Shown: positions 7,659 through 19,352, numbered from the stretch's first letter. The stretch: DNA of 64,000 nucleotides from Acinetobacter corruptisaponis (GCF_030053775.1 NZ_CP125669.1:953962-1017961); one strand, 5' to 3'. The notes: a model not told the origin generated them from the letters alone. A program made the numbers and translations.

Positions 7659-8299
7659 ATCTTGCCTTATTTGATTTTGATGGGACACTTTATCCCAAGG
7701 ACAGTTTTACTGGATTTATTTTTTATACGCTTTCAAAACGACATATCGTAAAAAAAGGTTTGAAAATCCTACCGTGGATTCAAGCCTATTATTTAAAGCT
7801 ATACCCTGCCCATGCGATGCGACCTCGCTTGTTTCAAAGCATGTTTAAGGGCATTGCAGCAGATTTTGTACAAAATCTGGCACAGGAATATGCACAACAA
7901 CTTATTCAAAATTTAGATCAGAACCTATTGCAACAACTTCGCCTGCACCAACAACAGGGTGATCACATTGTGCTGGTTTCGGCTTCGGTTGATCTTTATC
8001 TTGTGCCAATCTGTAAATTTCTGAATATTGAATTAATCTGTACAGCAACAGAAATTAAGAATGGCCTGCTTACAGGTCATTACAGTTCCGAAGACTGTAG
8101 CTGTGAGCAAAAGAAACTCCGTATTTTGCAAAAATATAATCTGGCTGATTATGGGTTTGTCTATGCTTACGGAAACAGTGAGGAAGATTTGGATATGCTC
8201 TCACTCGCCGATTTTGCCTATATGATGGGGACAGAAAATCCCTTGCCTGAATTAAAGCAAAAAGAAGTGATGCTTTGGCAAAATGTAAAACAGATATAA
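7625..8299 (+). CDS. HAD-superfamily (IB) phosphatase
   Basis: 224 residues. HAD motifs are clear: I DFDGTLYP (about 17-24, nucleophile Asp), II SAS in LVSASVDLY (about 119), III Lys in the CEQKKL region, and IV GNSEEDLDML (about 180). The layout with a helical cap between motifs I and II places it in the IB group, related to phosphoserine phosphatase and lysophosphatidic-acid-type enzymes; the substrate cannot be read from sequence. It overlaps the DUF1615 gene and is probably cotranscribed with it. Converges on proB. Confidence 0.85.
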   Translation: MHAKSETHKTLNLALFDFDGTLYPKDSFTGFIFYTLSKRHIVKKGLKILPWIQAYYLKLYPAHAMRPRLFQSMFKGIAADFVQNLAQEYAQQLIQNLDQNLLQQLRLHQQQGDHIVLVSASVDLYLVPICKFLNIELICTATEIKNGLLTGHYSSEDCSCEQKKLRILQKYNLADYGFVYAYGNSEEDLDMLSLADFAYMMGTENPLPELKQKEVMLWQNVKQI

Positions 8300-8327
8300 A
8301 AAAGCTCGCCTTAAGCGAGCTGTTTTA
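8298..8327. terminator. Bidirectional terminator between the HAD gene and proB
   Basis: Stem AGCTCGC/GCGAGCT with A-rich left and T-rich right flanks. It serves both converging genes. Confidence 0.85.
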
Positions 8328-8338
8328 TATACATTAAA

Positions 8339-9472
8339 TTAGTAAATCGCCATATGGTCACGGTGAATCATTTCCAAAGAACGCGCCTCACCCAGAACCT
8401 GATAGACTTTTTCGGAAGATAAACCCTTGATCATTTCGGCTGAACGGGAGCTAAAATTCACACGTCCCACTGCAATACGACCACCATGTTTATCAACACA
8501 CTCAACCACGTCACCACGATCAAAATGACCTTCAATCGCTTTCACGCCCACTGGCAACAAACTACGATGCTTAAGTTTAATCGCTTCAACCGCACCATCA
8601 TCAATCACTAAACGACCTGCTGTTTGTAAATGCGCCGCCAACCATTGCTGATGCGCCGTAACACGGTCATTGTCTGTGGTAAACAATGTTCCCAGCATCT
8701 CGCCCGCCATCAGGCGAGCAAGCACATTTTCACTTTCACCACTGGCAATCAGGGTTGGACAACCTGATCTTGCAGCAAGACGTGCGGCACGCACCTTGGT
8801 CACCATACCACCACGACCCAGCACACCGCCACCGCCTGCCATTTCAAACAGACTATCATCCAGTGCCCGAACCGCAGAGAACAGTTTGGCATTTGGGTTG
8901 CTGCGAGGGTCAGAGTCGAACATGCCCTGCTGATCCGTTAGGATAATCAATAGTTCCGCCTGAACCTGTCCCGCCACCATTGCAGCCAGGGTATCATTGT
9001 CACCAAAACGGATTTCATCAGTTGAAACCGTGTCATTTTCATTGATGACAGGAATCACGCGCCAGTCAATCAGGTTTTGCAAGGCATCACAGGAATTGAG
9101 GTAACGGCGGCGATCAGCGAGATCATCATGCGTGAGTAGAACCTGTGCGGTTTGAATACCATGCTGATCCAGTACGCTTGACCATGTATGAATCAAGCCC
9201 ATTTGACCAATGGCGGCACAGGCCTGCAAACTGGGTAGATCGGTGGGTCGAGTCGCAAGCTTCATGCGCACCATCCCTTCAGCCACTGCACCTGAGGACA
9301 CGAGTATGATTTCATGTCCAGCATTGTGTAGATCTGCAATCTGTTTCGCCCAGTGCGAAATTGCATTTAAATCTAGACCTTGCCCATTTGCAGTGAGTAA
9401 AGATGATCCGATTTTAACAACGATTCGTTTACACGCATTGAGCTGACGTTGCCCATCGACCACTTCTATCAT
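8339..9472 (-). CDS. proB: Glutamate 5-kinase
   Basis: 377 residues. Phosphorylates L-glutamate with ATP in the first step of proline synthesis. The amino-acid-kinase domain begins [11 protein letters not shown] (about 17-27) and includes SSGAVAEG and [19 protein letters not shown]-terminal PUA domain (about 275-370) follows, as in the long bacterial form. The start has GAGGAAAAA just upstream. It lies 15 bp after obgE on the same strand, an arrangement typical of Acinetobacter and other gammaproteobacteria, so they are probably cotranscribed. Feedback inhibition by proline is known for the family. Confidence 0.97.
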   Translation of the reverse strand: MIEVVDGQRQLNACKRIVVKIGSSLLTANGQGLDLNAISHWAKQIADLHNAGHEIILVSSGAVAEGMVRMKLATRPTDLPSLQACAAIGQMGLIHTWSSVLDQHGIQTAQVLLTHDDLADRRRYLNSCDALQNLIDWRVIPVINENDTVSTDEIRFGDNDTLAAMVAGQVQAELLIILTDQQGMFDSDPRSNPNAKLFSAVRALDDSLFEMAGGGGVLGRGGMVTKVRAARLAARSGCPTLIASGESENVLARLMAGEMLGTLFTTDNDRVTAHQQWLAAHLQTAGRLVIDDGAVEAIKLKHRSLLPVGVKAIEGHFDRGDVVECVDKHGGRIAVGRVNFSSRSAEMIKGLSSEKVYQVLGEARSLEMIHRDHMAIY

Positions 9473-9487
9473 TTTTTCCTCGGTTCA

Positions 9488-10738
<1,251 letters not shown>

Positions 10739-10823
10739 CTATTTTGCCACATTTTAATAAATTTCTCGAATATAAAAATCAGCAAATACGTTTCTGGCTT
10801 TAAAAAAGCGTTATTTCATTGCG

Positions 10824-11504
10824 TTATGGATGCACATTCCTTAATGGCAAATCCATTTGCATATCCAGATTGGCTTTGGTTTGCTGAATCGAGTTAAACA
10901 TGGTGGCATTAAACGAGGAGATATTGTTCATATTGATGGCATCATTCATATAAAAACTGGGTTTAAACTGATGCTTTACAGGTAGATTGACCGACTCATC
11001 AAAAGCAAAATAAACGGGACCATCAAATACAATTTTTACAGGAACGGTATAGCTCCGCTTCAACTGAAATGGAATATCCAGCTTGACTGGAACATTGAGT
11101 TTTAGGGGAAACTTGGGCAATAGTTTATTTTGATAAATCAGGTCAGTGCTGGTTTCAATCGGCATCACCTCATCCACTTTTAACAAGGTTTCATAATTAA
11201 TATCCACGGTAATGGGTGTTTCAACCTCAAAACTCAGGTCTGCCAGATATTTTCCCGTTAAAGGCAGTTGCAGAGTACGGTTAATATCGAGGGTTGTATT
11301 GAGTTTTCCCTCTGACTTGACCTGCAAATGGTCACCCACCTGAATTTTGGTCGAAAGTGATTGTGGCAAACGAATATCCGCCTGCTGTGCAGAAACAATC
11401 AACGATGCCTGAATATTGATGTAGAACCAGGATAGAATCGCAACCAATGTGGTTAAAATAACAAAACTGATCAGCAAACTTTTAAATGATTTGGTGATGT
11501 CCAT
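10824..11504 (-). CDS. Membrane-anchored beta-repeat protein, paralogue of its upstream neighbour
   Basis: 226 residues with one hydrophobic segment near the N-terminus (LLISFVILTTLVAILSWFYI) and a predicted periplasmic remainder. The body consists of repeated short amphipathic segments of the type LxLPLTxxY, TPITVDINYE, FPLKLNVPVKL, DIPFQLKRSY. The alternating hydrophobic pattern with Pro at fixed places suggests an extended beta structure. It shares topology and repeat style with the gene upstream and overlaps it by one base (TAATG). I do not recognise a named family; a role in envelope lipid or polymer handling is only a guess. Confidence 0.75.
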   Translation of the reverse strand: MDITKSFKSLLISFVILTTLVAILSWFYINIQASLIVSAQQADIRLPQSLSTKIQVGDHLQVKSEGKLNTTLDINRTLQLPLTGKYLADLSFEVETPITVDINYETLLKVDEVMPIETSTDLIYQNKLLPKFPLKLNVPVKLDIPFQLKRSYTVPVKIVFDGPVYFAFDESVNLPVKHQFKPSFYMNDAINMNNISSFNATMFNSIQQTKANLDMQMDLPLRNVHP

Positions 11505-12265
11505 TACTCACCTATTTTCAAGTCTTGTGGAGTTGCTGGCTCATCTACAGGTTCAGTTTTTACACGATTTAAATACATCGTTGACAGAGGAATCTTCAAC
11601 TCACCCTGAGCAATCTTGACTGGTAAGGTATTTTTTACATCAACAGAAGCGTTTAGTTCAGAGGTAATGGGTACATTCAACTTTCCCTGAATGGGAATAT
11701 TGGCATTGAGCTGGGCTTTTAATGGAATATTTAGATTTTCTTTCAGGACGGTACGAACAGGCGCATCAAACTTTAAATGTACCTTTTGCTGTAGAGGAAC
11801 CTGAATATCAATCGGTACATCAAGCTGTAAAGGAATCGAACCTTTTAAGGGCAAAGTGACATCCTTACCCAAAATCTTCACCTGAACCTTGGTATCAATC
11901 GGCAAGTTCTGGTTGACCTTAATGGTTTCCTTAACAGGAATGGTCGTGCTAATCGGGACTAAATTATCAAAATAAACACGTGGAGTCAGTGTCTGGGTTA
12001 AGGGAACATTGAGTTGCTCATTGATGGGGATTTGTGCATCCACACGCCCATTCACATCTACATTTAAGGCATCCTGAACTTTTACCCTTACCTGTAGAGG
12101 CTCTTGTAAATCAATCGCAACATCCTGATTCTTCAATGGAATATAAATATTAAAATGCTTAAACACCCACATCGCAATATATACGCCACACAAGTTGGCC
12201 ACCACAATTAAGGCAAATACCGTGAATAAACGTCTGAACTGCAACAATGAAGTATTCCTAACCAA
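11504..12265 (-). CDS. Membrane-anchored beta-repeat protein, first of a paralogous pair
   Basis: 253 residues with one N-terminal membrane span (FALIVVANLCGVYIAMWVF). The rest is a run of short repeats around the pattern (I/V)P(I/L)xxxLxVPL, for example INEQLNVPL, VTLPLKGSIPLQLDVPI, NIPLKAQLNANIPI, GKLNVPITSELNASV. Repeats are about 16 residues long. It forms an operon with the similar gene downstream. The repeat regularity indicates a long beta sheet or tube in the periplasm. Function unknown. Confidence 0.75.
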   Translation of the reverse strand: MVRNTSLLQFRRLFTVFALIVVANLCGVYIAMWVFKHFNIYIPLKNQDVAIDLQEPLQVRVKVQDALNVDVNGRVDAQIPINEQLNVPLTQTLTPRVYFDNLVPISTTIPVKETIKVNQNLPIDTKVQVKILGKDVTLPLKGSIPLQLDVPIDIQVPLQQKVHLKFDAPVRTVLKENLNIPLKAQLNANIPIQGKLNVPITSELNASVDVKNTLPVKIAQGELKIPLSTMYLNRVKTEPVDEPATPQDLKIGE

Positions 12266-12401
12266 CCATCTTCCCTTGTTACTATTTTCTTTTATTTTAA
12301 TGTTTTTATCAGCATAGGTTCTGTACAGTCAGGATTTCAATGTGCTCAGATCTTCTATTATTTAAATCTATTAGAAGTAGAAAGATAATTTCATAAAAAT
12401 T

Positions 12402-12827
12402 TCAATCACGAGCCATACAAAAACTCACAATTATAATGTTAAGTAAATATAGCGGCATTCCACCTATATGCCATAAATAATACAGAAATATAGGAAATGT
12501 CATAATTCCTAACCATCTTCCTATTTTCACAAAATATTGAGCTTTGCATAAAAATAGCATCATAAATACAAGACTATCCAATGCAAATAAAAAGATAAAA
12601 TACTCACTTTTAACTAAACGAGTCACACTATTATTTCTTGTGATCCAATAAAAATCTCCTGTATGCTGGAAATAAATATATTGAAAGATATACCAAACAA
12701 AAGAGATAAATACAAAACTGATAAAAAAAATTCCCCATAAGTTATGGGTACGATAAAGCTGTGGAATGATGTACATCTTTGTATTTATTCTAGGTTTGAA
12801 TGATTCATTATACTTTAGAGCATCCAT
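12402..12827 (-). CDS. Small membrane protein, unknown function
   Basis: About 141 residues with three to four hydrophobic segments (WGIFFISFVFISFVWYIF, FIFLFALDSLVFMMLFL, IMTFPIFLYYLWHIGG, LYLLNIIIVSF). The first possible ATG directly follows the T tract of the gap terminator and has no clear ribosome binding site, so translation may begin at the second Met (12776). Base composition is more A+T-rich than its neighbours, suggesting recent acquisition. No family recognised. Confidence 0.55.
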   Translation of the reverse strand: MDALKYNESFKPRINTKMYIIPQLYRTHNLWGIFFISFVFISFVWYIFQYIYFQHTGDFYWITRNNSVTRLVKSEYFIFLFALDSLVFMMLFLCKAQYFVKIGRWLGIMTFPIFLYYLWHIGGMPLYLLNIIIVSFCMARD

Positions 12828-12859
12828 AAAAAAATGGAAGCCCGATGGCTTCCATTTTT
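12828..12859. terminator. Strong terminator after gap
   Basis: 13-bp perfect stem AAAAATGGAAGCC/GGCTTCCATTTTT with a CGAT loop. On the - strand it is followed by a T tract. Confidence 0.9.
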
Positions 12860-12873
12860 AAAGCTAAAACAAA

Positions 12874-14331
12874 TTATGCATTTGTTTGAGCAGGAATTTT
12901 TGCATAGCTTACGCCGCACATTTGTTCAGCAATACGCAATACCTGACAGCTATAACCCACTTCGTTATCGTACCAAACATAAGCAGTTAAACGTGTACCT
13001 GAAGTGATTGTTGCCTGTGCGTCAAACACACCAGCAGTACGCGAACCGATAAAGTCGCTTGATACAACCTCAGTTGAGTTGGTATAACCGATTTGACCTT
13101 GTAGACTAGAGTTGATTGAGATTTGACGAATGTATTCGTTCACTTCTTCACGATCAACTTCTTTCTCTAGGTTTAAGTTCAAGATTGCAAGTGAAACGTT
13201 TGGTGTAGGAACACGTACTGAGTTACCCGTCAACTTGCCTTTAAGGCCTGGTAATGCCTTGGCAACCGCTTTTGCAGCACCAGTTTCAGTGATTACCATG
13301 TTCAATGTTGCAGCACGACCACGACGGTCAGCCTTGTGGTAGTTATCAATCAGGTTCTGGTCGTTTGTGAACGAGTGAACTGTTTCAACATGACCATTTA
13401 ATACTTTGTATTTGTCATCCAACACTTTTAGTACAGGTGTAATTGCGTTGGTTGTACAGCTTGCAGCAGAGATGATTTTGTCTTCATCCAGGATATCAGT
13501 GTTGTTTACGCCATATACAACGTTCTTCATCTCACCTTTACTTGGTGCAGTCAAGACTACACGCGCAATACCTGCACATTTCAAGTGTTGGCTCAGACCT
13601 TCTGCATCGCGCCATTTACCCGTGTTATCGATAAGAAGCGCATTTTCAATACCATAAGCGGTGTAATCCACTTCGCTTGGGCTTGAAGCATAAATAACTT
13701 TAATGAAGTTACCATTTGCAATGATTGCTTCATTTTCTTCATCAACAGAGATCGTACCATCAAAAGTACCGTGAATAGAGTCACGACGCAACAAAGAAGC
13801 ACGTTTCGCCAAGTCACCATCAGATGATTTACGCACAACGATTGCCTTAAGGCTTAAACCACGACCCAAGCCTGATTGACTGATGATCAAACGTGCCAGA
13901 ATACGCCCAATACGGCCAAAACCGTAAAGAACAACATCTTTAGGCTGTTCAGAAGTCGCATTACCCTGGATTGGTGCAACAGCATTTGCAACAAAAGCGT
14001 CTACATCACCACCCTGGTTTTTGTATTCAACAGCAAGTTTACCGATATCAACTTCAGCAGAACCGATGTTTTCAACTTTCATCAACGCTTCGAGAATTGG
14101 GAACGTGTTTACAACTGAAAGCTCAACATCAACCATACGTGTACGGCGGTGTGTTTTTAAAATCTGAATCACTGAACGGTTAATTAAAGAACGGCCGTAA
14201 ACAGAAACAACAATATTTTTCTCACGGTATAATTGACCAATTAAAGTAATCATACGTTCCGCGATTTCTTCACGGTTTTTCCAACGACCTTGGTGTTCTG
14301 CGTGTAGGGCAACGATAGTGTCTTTGCTCAC
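12874..14331 (-). CDS. gap: Glyceraldehyde-3-phosphate dehydrogenase, long N-extended form
   Basis: 485 residues. Oxidises glyceraldehyde 3-phosphate to 1,3-bisphosphoglycerate with NAD(P). The Rossmann motif GFGRIGR starts only at about residue 137; the catalytic cysteine is Cys292 in SAASCTTNAITP, and the catalytic histidine lies in the VHSFTNDQN block that follows. The first 130 residues are an extension not found in the classical 330-residue enzyme but known in the longer Pseudomonas and Acinetobacter type. In organisms without a complete Embden-Meyerhof pathway this form is usually assigned to gluconeogenesis; that is family knowledge, not shown here. Confidence 0.92.
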   Translation of the reverse strand: MSKDTIVALHAEHQGRWKNREEIAERMITLIGQLYREKNIVVSVYGRSLINRSVIQILKTHRRTRMVDVELSVVNTFPILEALMKVENIGSAEVDIGKLAVEYKNQGGDVDAFVANAVAPIQGNATSEQPKDVVLYGFGRIGRILARLIISQSGLGRGLSLKAIVVRKSSDGDLAKRASLLRRDSIHGTFDGTISVDEENEAIIANGNFIKVIYASSPSEVDYTAYGIENALLIDNTGKWRDAEGLSQHLKCAGIARVVLTAPSKGEMKNVVYGVNNTDILDEDKIISAASCTTNAITPVLKVLDDKYKVLNGHVETVHSFTNDQNLIDNYHKADRRGRAATLNMVITETGAAKAVAKALPGLKGKLTGNSVRVPTPNVSLAILNLNLEKEVDREEVNEYIRQISINSSLQGQIGYTNSTEVVSSDFIGSRTAGVFDAQATITSGTRLTAYVWYDNEVGYSCQVLRIAEQMCGVSYAKIPAQTNA

Positions 14332-14594
14332 AGTGACGTCCTCTAATTTATATATACTGGGCGTGAATTTTAAAACGCCATAATTGTAATAGAATTATCA
14401 TCAATATTGAATCAAAAGCTGCTATTTGAGCTAAGATTTTGTCCCAATTGACTATAAATTCATAAAATACCTATAATTATTTTTGTGATTTTAGGTAAAA
14501 TTCTTTTTCAATCATCATAATAGCGATGATTTAATCCAGCCTCATAACAGTTTTCCTGATCGTTTTGGTTTATAAGGCAGATAAAACCACGATT

Positions 14595-15539
14595 TTATTC
14601 TTTTTCATCCACATTCAGGCGTTTTGGATAATGCTTTAAGTTCAGTTGCAGTTGCTCTTTTCGCTGTCTTTGCTGATACACATGCACCACACCTTCAAGC
14701 ACCAAAACCAAGACTGCCAACCAGATTGGAATATAGGTCAGCCACTCTTCTGTACCAATTTCCTCACCCATCATCAATGATGCCAGCGCTAAAAGCACAG
14801 GTTCCAAATAGCCCAACAGGCCAAAAATGATAAGAGGTAAATAGCGACTGGCCAAGATATAACTTCCCAAGCCTATCGCACTTAAAACACCCAAGCCCAT
14901 GACAACCAGAACCAGACTTGGCTGCTCCAGAAATTTTAAATAAGGTGTATTGCCAGTTTGGGTAAAGAAAATCGCAATAGGGAGTATTAATAATAAATCC
15001 CACCAGAAACCGCCCAAATTATCTGTTTTTATTTTTCTACGAATCACGAAATAAGCGGTATAACCAATCGCAACCAGAGCTGTTTCCCAAGCAATATGTC
15101 CTAAACGCCATATCTCATGCCCTACCCCAAAGACCGCCAACAATACAGCGACAAACTGAAACCGAGACAGTTTCTCGCCATATAAAAAACGTCCTGCAAG
15201 CACCAGCACCAATGGCAAAAGGAAATAGCCAAGTGAAACCTGTAAACCACGGCCATGCATCGGTCCCCATAAAAACAGCCACAACTGTGCAGAGGTCAGT
15301 ACTGAGGTAGTCATTAACACTAGCAATAAAGCAGGCTTTGCGATAATTCTTTTAAAAATTGCCTGAATATGACTTAAGTCACCACTCAGCCACATAAATA
15401 AAGTCAGAAATGGCAAAGTGGAGATTATTCGCCAGCCAAAGGTCTGCTCACTGTCAAATGCACCCAATAACTGCGTATAAAAATACAAGACACCAAACGT
15501 TACCGAGGCCAAAACTGAATAAGCAATTCCTTTAAGCAT
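14595..15539 (-). CDS. EamA-family transporter, RarD-like
   Basis: 314 residues with about ten hydrophobic segments in two EamA repeats. The start MLKGIAYSVLASVTFGVLYFY and the following GWRIISTLP resemble RarD proteins of the drug/metabolite transporter superfamily, inner-membrane exporters whose substrate is uncertain. The C-terminus is charged and cytoplasmic (QQRQRKEQLQL). It stands alone between gap and the lipocalin gene. RarD assignment is by overall resemblance; another EamA subgroup is possible. Confidence 0.8.
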   Translation of the reverse strand: MLKGIAYSVLASVTFGVLYFYTQLLGAFDSEQTFGWRIISTLPFLTLFMWLSGDLSHIQAIFKRIIAKPALLLVLMTTSVLTSAQLWLFLWGPMHGRGLQVSLGYFLLPLVLVLAGRFLYGEKLSRFQFVAVLLAVFGVGHEIWRLGHIAWETALVAIGYTAYFVIRRKIKTDNLGGFWWDLLLILPIAIFFTQTGNTPYLKFLEQPSLVLVVMGLGVLSAIGLGSYILASRYLPLIIFGLLGYLEPVLLALASLMMGEEIGTEEWLTYIPIWLAVLVLVLEGVVHVYQQRQRKEQLQLNLKHYPKRLNVDEKE

Positions 15540-15598
15540 TTTGAACCTCTACGACTGGAAAAATCTGTAAAAATACGTGATTTATCCACTATATAAAA

Positions 15599-15624
15599 AT
15601 AAAAAAACCATGCAAGCATGGTTT
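15599..15624 (-). terminator. Terminator after the lipocalin gene
   Basis: Perfect 9-bp stem AAACCATGC/GCATGGTTT with a two-base A-A spacer in the DNA, so the real loop is larger. A T tract follows on the - strand. Confidence 0.8.
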
Positions 15625-15647
15625 AAACAAAATCAGTATATCTTAAT

Positions 15648-16232
15648 TTAACGATGTTCAGGGTAAATCACATCATGAATATCATAGCCCAATGATTTCG
15701 CATAATTTAAATATTCATGGATAATTTCTTTTTTCGGATTTGGAATACGGGAAAGCACCCATAAATACTTACGGTGTGGTTCACCCACCAATACCGTCTG
15801 ATAATCCTCATCCAGTTTTAAAATCCAGTAATCTCCACGACCGACAGGAATCCAGCGTACACCCTCAGGTAAAAAACTGACTTTTAATTTACTGTTAAAT
15901 GGCGCATTCACCACAAAGGCTTCACCTAGGGACTGTTGTAAATTACCATCCTGATCAGCGCATTTATTGTCAATCACGATGTTGCCATTTTCATTCAGCG
16001 TATAGGTTGCTGTGACGTTAAATGCGCATTTACGCTCAAAAAACATTGGTTTTCGGGCCACCTCATACCAAACACCCAAATACTTATCGAGTTCTACTTT
16101 TTCAACAGTGGGTAAAGGTTTTGCCTGGGCATAGGCAATTGTTCCTACAGCCAACCCCGTTAAAACTACACCGCCCACTGCTATCTTTGCTAAACGCCAA
16201 CTTGCCTTTGGGAAACTTTTAATAAATGGCAT
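15648..16232 (-). CDS. Bacterial lipocalin (Blc-like)
   Basis: 194 residues. An N-terminal hydrophobic segment (IAVGGVVLTGLAVGTIAYAQA) acts as signal peptide or anchor; no lipobox cysteine follows, unlike E. coli Blc. The lipocalin hallmark GVWYEVAR (about 49-56) is present, with the second conserved region ending YLWVLSRIPNP. The fold binds lipids or other small hydrophobic ligands in an eight-stranded barrel; bacterial members bind lysophospholipids and respond to envelope stress. Two cysteines (KCAFN, NKCAD) could form a disulphide. Confidence 0.88.
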   Translation of the reverse strand: MPFIKSFPKASWRLAKIAVGGVVLTGLAVGTIAYAQAKPLPTVEKVELDKYLGVWYEVARKPMFFERKCAFNVTATYTLNENGNIVIDNKCADQDGNLQQSLGEAFVVNAPFNSKLKVSFLPEGVRWIPVGRGDYWILKLDEDYQTVLVGEPHRKYLWVLSRIPNPKKEIIHEYLNYAKSLGYDIHDVIYPEHR

Positions 16233-16347
16233 GAGAAATCCTCAAAACAGAAATTTGTTATAAATGGTCATTCGTCCTGTAACATAGCCCAATTTATAAA
16301 CAAATTCTGTTGCGATATGTATCGCCTTTGAGGATTTCTCTTAAAAA

Positions 16348-18372
16348 TCAAGATTGCAGCATGTGTGCCTTTAAACGAACAATCTCATCACGGAGTCTTG
16401 CAGCCTGCTCGAACTGTAGCTCCTTGGATGCTTTCAACATTTCCTTTTCCAGCTTGCCAATGTGTTTCGCAAACAGTTTTGGATCAGATAAAAGATGCTG
16501 TTCATCAGCACTGATTGCCTTGTGTTGATCAACAATTTTTTCATCAACCTGATCATCACTTAACACTTCACCTGTATCAATTTCCTTGATCACCTGACGA
16601 ACAGCACTACGTGGGGTAATCCCATGTAATTCATTAAACTCGATCTGTTTATTACGACGGCGTTCTGTTTCATCCATTGCCTTACGCATGGAGTCAGTGA
16701 TGCGGTCCGCATATAAAATTGCTTTACCTTTCACATTACGGGCAGCACGTCCAATGGTCTGGATCAGGGAACGCTCAGAACGTAGAAAGCCCTCTTTGTC
16801 CGCATCCAGAATTGCCACCAAAGACACTTCTGGCATATCCAGACCTTCACGCAACAGGTTAATGCCGACCAGTACATCATGCACACCTGTACGCAATTCA
16901 TGGATAATCTTAACCCGTTCAACGGTATCAATATCTGAATGTAAATATGCCACCTTGATGCCATACTCTTTCAGATATGAGGTTAAATCCTCTGCCATAC
17001 GTTTGGTTAATGTGGTAACAAGCACACGCTCATTCAACTGTTTACGAATGTTGATTTCAGACAAGACATCATCTACCTGCGTCAACACAGGACGAACCTC
17101 GATCTCAGGATCAATCAACCCCGTTGGACGTACCACCTGCTCGACGATCTGTTCCGATTTTTCCAATTCATAACGTGCTGGCGTTGCACTGACAAAAACT
17201 GTGGTCGGCACAATCCGTTCCCATTCCTCAAAGCGCATTGGACGGTTATCCAAGGCACTTGGCAAACGGAAACCATAATTCACCAGATTTTCTTTACGGG
17301 AACGGTCTCCCTTATACATCGCACCAATCTGAGGAACAGTGACATGCGATTCATCAATGATCAGCAACGCATCTTCGGGAATATAATCAAACAAGGTGGG
17401 TGGCGCTTCGCCTGCCGTACGACCTGACAAATGACGTGAGTAGTTTTCAATCCCATTGGTATAACCCAACTGCTGCATCATTTCCAGATCATAACGGGTA
17501 CGCTGTTCAATACGTTGTGCTTCCAGTAACTTGTCATGATCCTTGAAGAATTTTAGTTGGTCTTTTAACTCATCCTTGATGGTATCAATGGCACGGGTTA
17601 AATGGTCTTTCGGTGTAACATAGTGGCTCTTTGGATAAATGGTCACACGCGGCACTTTACGTACCAATTTTCCAGTCAGCGGATCAAACCAGCGGATTGA
17701 ATCCACCTCATCGTCGAACAATTCCACCCGAATCGCATCCTGATCTGATTCAGCAGGGAAAATATCAATGATTTCACCACGGATACGATATGTACCACGC
17801 AGGAACTCAAGCTCGTTACGGGTATATTGCATTTCCACCAGACGGCGAATGATGTCATCACGGCTGACCCGATCACCCTGCACAATATGCAACAGCATCT
17901 GCATGTAGGCATTTGGATCACCCAAACCATAAATGGCAGAAACCGAAGCCACAATGATGGCATCTCGACGTTCTAATAATGCCCGAGTTGCAGAGAGCCG
18001 CATCTGGTCAATGTGGTCATTGATGGCGGAATCTTTTTCAATAAACGTATCGGATGAGGGTACATAGGCTTCTGGCTGATAGTAATCGTAGTAACTAACG
18101 AAATACTCCACCGCATTGTTTGGGAAGAAAGCCTTAAACTCACCATAAAGCTGTGCCGCAAGCGTTTTGTTATGCGCCATCACAATGGTGGGACGCTGGG
18201 TTTGGGCAATCACATTGGCCATGGTGTAGGTTTTACCTGAACCCGTTACCCCAAGCAGCAACTGATTACGAAAACCCTGTTCAATCCCACTTACAAGCTT
18301 CTCAATCGCCTGAGGTTGATCACCTGCTGGCTGGTAGTTGGTGACTAACTCAAAAGGTTGGTTTTCGCTCAC
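16348..18372 (-). CDS. uvrB: UvrABC excision nuclease subunit B
   Basis: 674 residues. The damage-verifying helicase-like subunit of nucleotide excision repair. Walker A GVTGSGKT is at about 40-47, the beta-hairpin region [12 protein letters not shown] at about 93, helicase motif DESH near 340, and the RAARN motif VI near 545. The C-terminal UVR domain ([18 protein letters not shown]) binds UvrC. Length and order are normal. The + strand gene at 18549 is divergent from it. Confidence 0.98.
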   Translation of the reverse strand: MSENQPFELVTNYQPAGDQPQAIEKLVSGIEQGFRNQLLLGVTGSGKTYTMANVIAQTQRPTIVMAHNKTLAAQLYGEFKAFFPNNAVEYFVSYYDYYQPEAYVPSSDTFIEKDSAINDHIDQMRLSATRALLERRDAIIVASVSAIYGLGDPNAYMQMLLHIVQGDRVSRDDIIRRLVEMQYTRNELEFLRGTYRIRGEIIDIFPAESDQDAIRVELFDDEVDSIRWFDPLTGKLVRKVPRVTIYPKSHYVTPKDHLTRAIDTIKDELKDQLKFFKDHDKLLEAQRIEQRTRYDLEMMQQLGYTNGIENYSRHLSGRTAGEAPPTLFDYIPEDALLIIDESHVTVPQIGAMYKGDRSRKENLVNYGFRLPSALDNRPMRFEEWERIVPTTVFVSATPARYELEKSEQIVEQVVRPTGLIDPEIEVRPVLTQVDDVLSEINIRKQLNERVLVTTLTKRMAEDLTSYLKEYGIKVAYLHSDIDTVERVKIIHELRTGVHDVLVGINLLREGLDMPEVSLVAILDADKEGFLRSERSLIQTIGRAARNVKGKAILYADRITDSMRKAMDETERRRNKQIEFNELHGITPRSAVRQVIKEIDTGEVLSDDQVDEKIVDQHKAISADEQHLLSDPKLFAKHIGKLEKEMLKASKELQFEQAARLRDEIVRLKAHMLQS

Positions 18373-18548
18373 AGGCTCATTCCTACACTAAATTTAATCT
18401 TTATTTATGGGGTGAGATACATTCAATTTAAAGTATCTGATCAACAATTTCTTAAAATCTTTTGTGTTATTGAATTTCATATATTTTACTTGACCATCAG
18501 CCTAATCAACTGCAACATGAATGTATACTCTATTTCAATGATAACAAT

Positions 18549-19349
18549 ATGTCTTACCAATACCATGATGAAAGCATTGTCACCGAACTGCCCGAAGATA
18601 CTGTTTTTGTATTTGGCAGTAACTTAGCTGGCATACACGACAGTGGTGCTGCACGGGTCGCAGCCCAACACTTTGCCGCAGTCAAAGGTGTGGGACGTGG
18701 CTGGGCTGGACAGACTTTCGCCATTCCAACGCTAAATGAGCATTTGCAACAAATGCCGCTGTCACAAATTGAGCATTATGTAGATGATTTTAAAATCTAT
18801 GCCAAAAACCATCCAAAGATGAAATACTTTTTAACGGCACTCGGTTGTGGTATTGCAGGTTATAAAGTCTCTGAAATTGCCCCCTTATTTAAGGGGATTC
18901 ATTCCAATGTTATTTTTCCTGAATCATTTCGTCCATATATTGAAGAAGATGCGGTTTCCCAATTTCCCAATTTAACTGCTGAAACAGTACATGCCTTTAT
19001 TAATGACGAAGTGATTTTTTACTTCAATCATGGCTATGAATCTTTTGAAGAAGCTTTAAGTAAGACCCATTTATCTGCTGCGGAAAAAGCAATTGCCCTT
19101 GTTGTTCTTAATGAAGAGCTTTATCCACGTGATCGCTATGGGCGTGGCCGTGAACATGAAATCACTGATATTTTAGGCAAACTGAATGGAAAGATTTTCA
19201 ATTTCCAAAGTAATTCCGAAGGTGCAATGATTTTTGTCAGCGTGATTATTGCCTTAATGGAACTCTACGATATTGACGAATATGATTTTATTAAACTTTG
19301 GCGTGGCGAACTGGAAATACAACATCCACTCAACCGAAACCGCCATTAA
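18549..19349 (+). CDS. Conserved Acinetobacter protein with macro-like N-terminal region (A1S_2505-type)
   Basis: 266 residues. The N-terminal half carries VFVFGSNLAGIHDSGAA, GQTFAIPT and YFLTALGCGIAGYK, a pattern seen in small phage-associated proteins with a nucleotide-binding macro-like fold, annotated in Acinetobacter as the A1S_2505 family of phage non-structural proteins. The C-terminal half (about 150-266) is a separate acidic region with RYGRGREHEI. ADP-ribose or nucleotide binding is plausible from the glycine pattern. Here it sits in core chromosome beside uvrB, not inside a recognisable prophage. Confidence 0.65.
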   Translation: MSYQYHDESIVTELPEDTVFVFGSNLAGIHDSGAARVAAQHFAAVKGVGRGWAGQTFAIPTLNEHLQQMPLSQIEHYVDDFKIYAKNHPKMKYFLTALGCGIAGYKVSEIAPLFKGIHSNVIFPESFRPYIEEDAVSQFPNLTAETVHAFINDEVIFYFNHGYESFEEALSKTHLSAAEKAIALVVLNEELYPRDRYGRGREHEITDILGKLNGKIFNFQSNSEGAMIFVSVIIALMELYDIDEYDFIKLWRGELEIQHPLNRNRH

Positions 19350-19352
19350 AAT

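Noticed and set aside
8670..8946. Open frames opposite proB, obgE, gap, uvrB and the phage structural genes
   Set aside because: They mirror conserved genes on the other strand and have no ribosome binding sites or family features.
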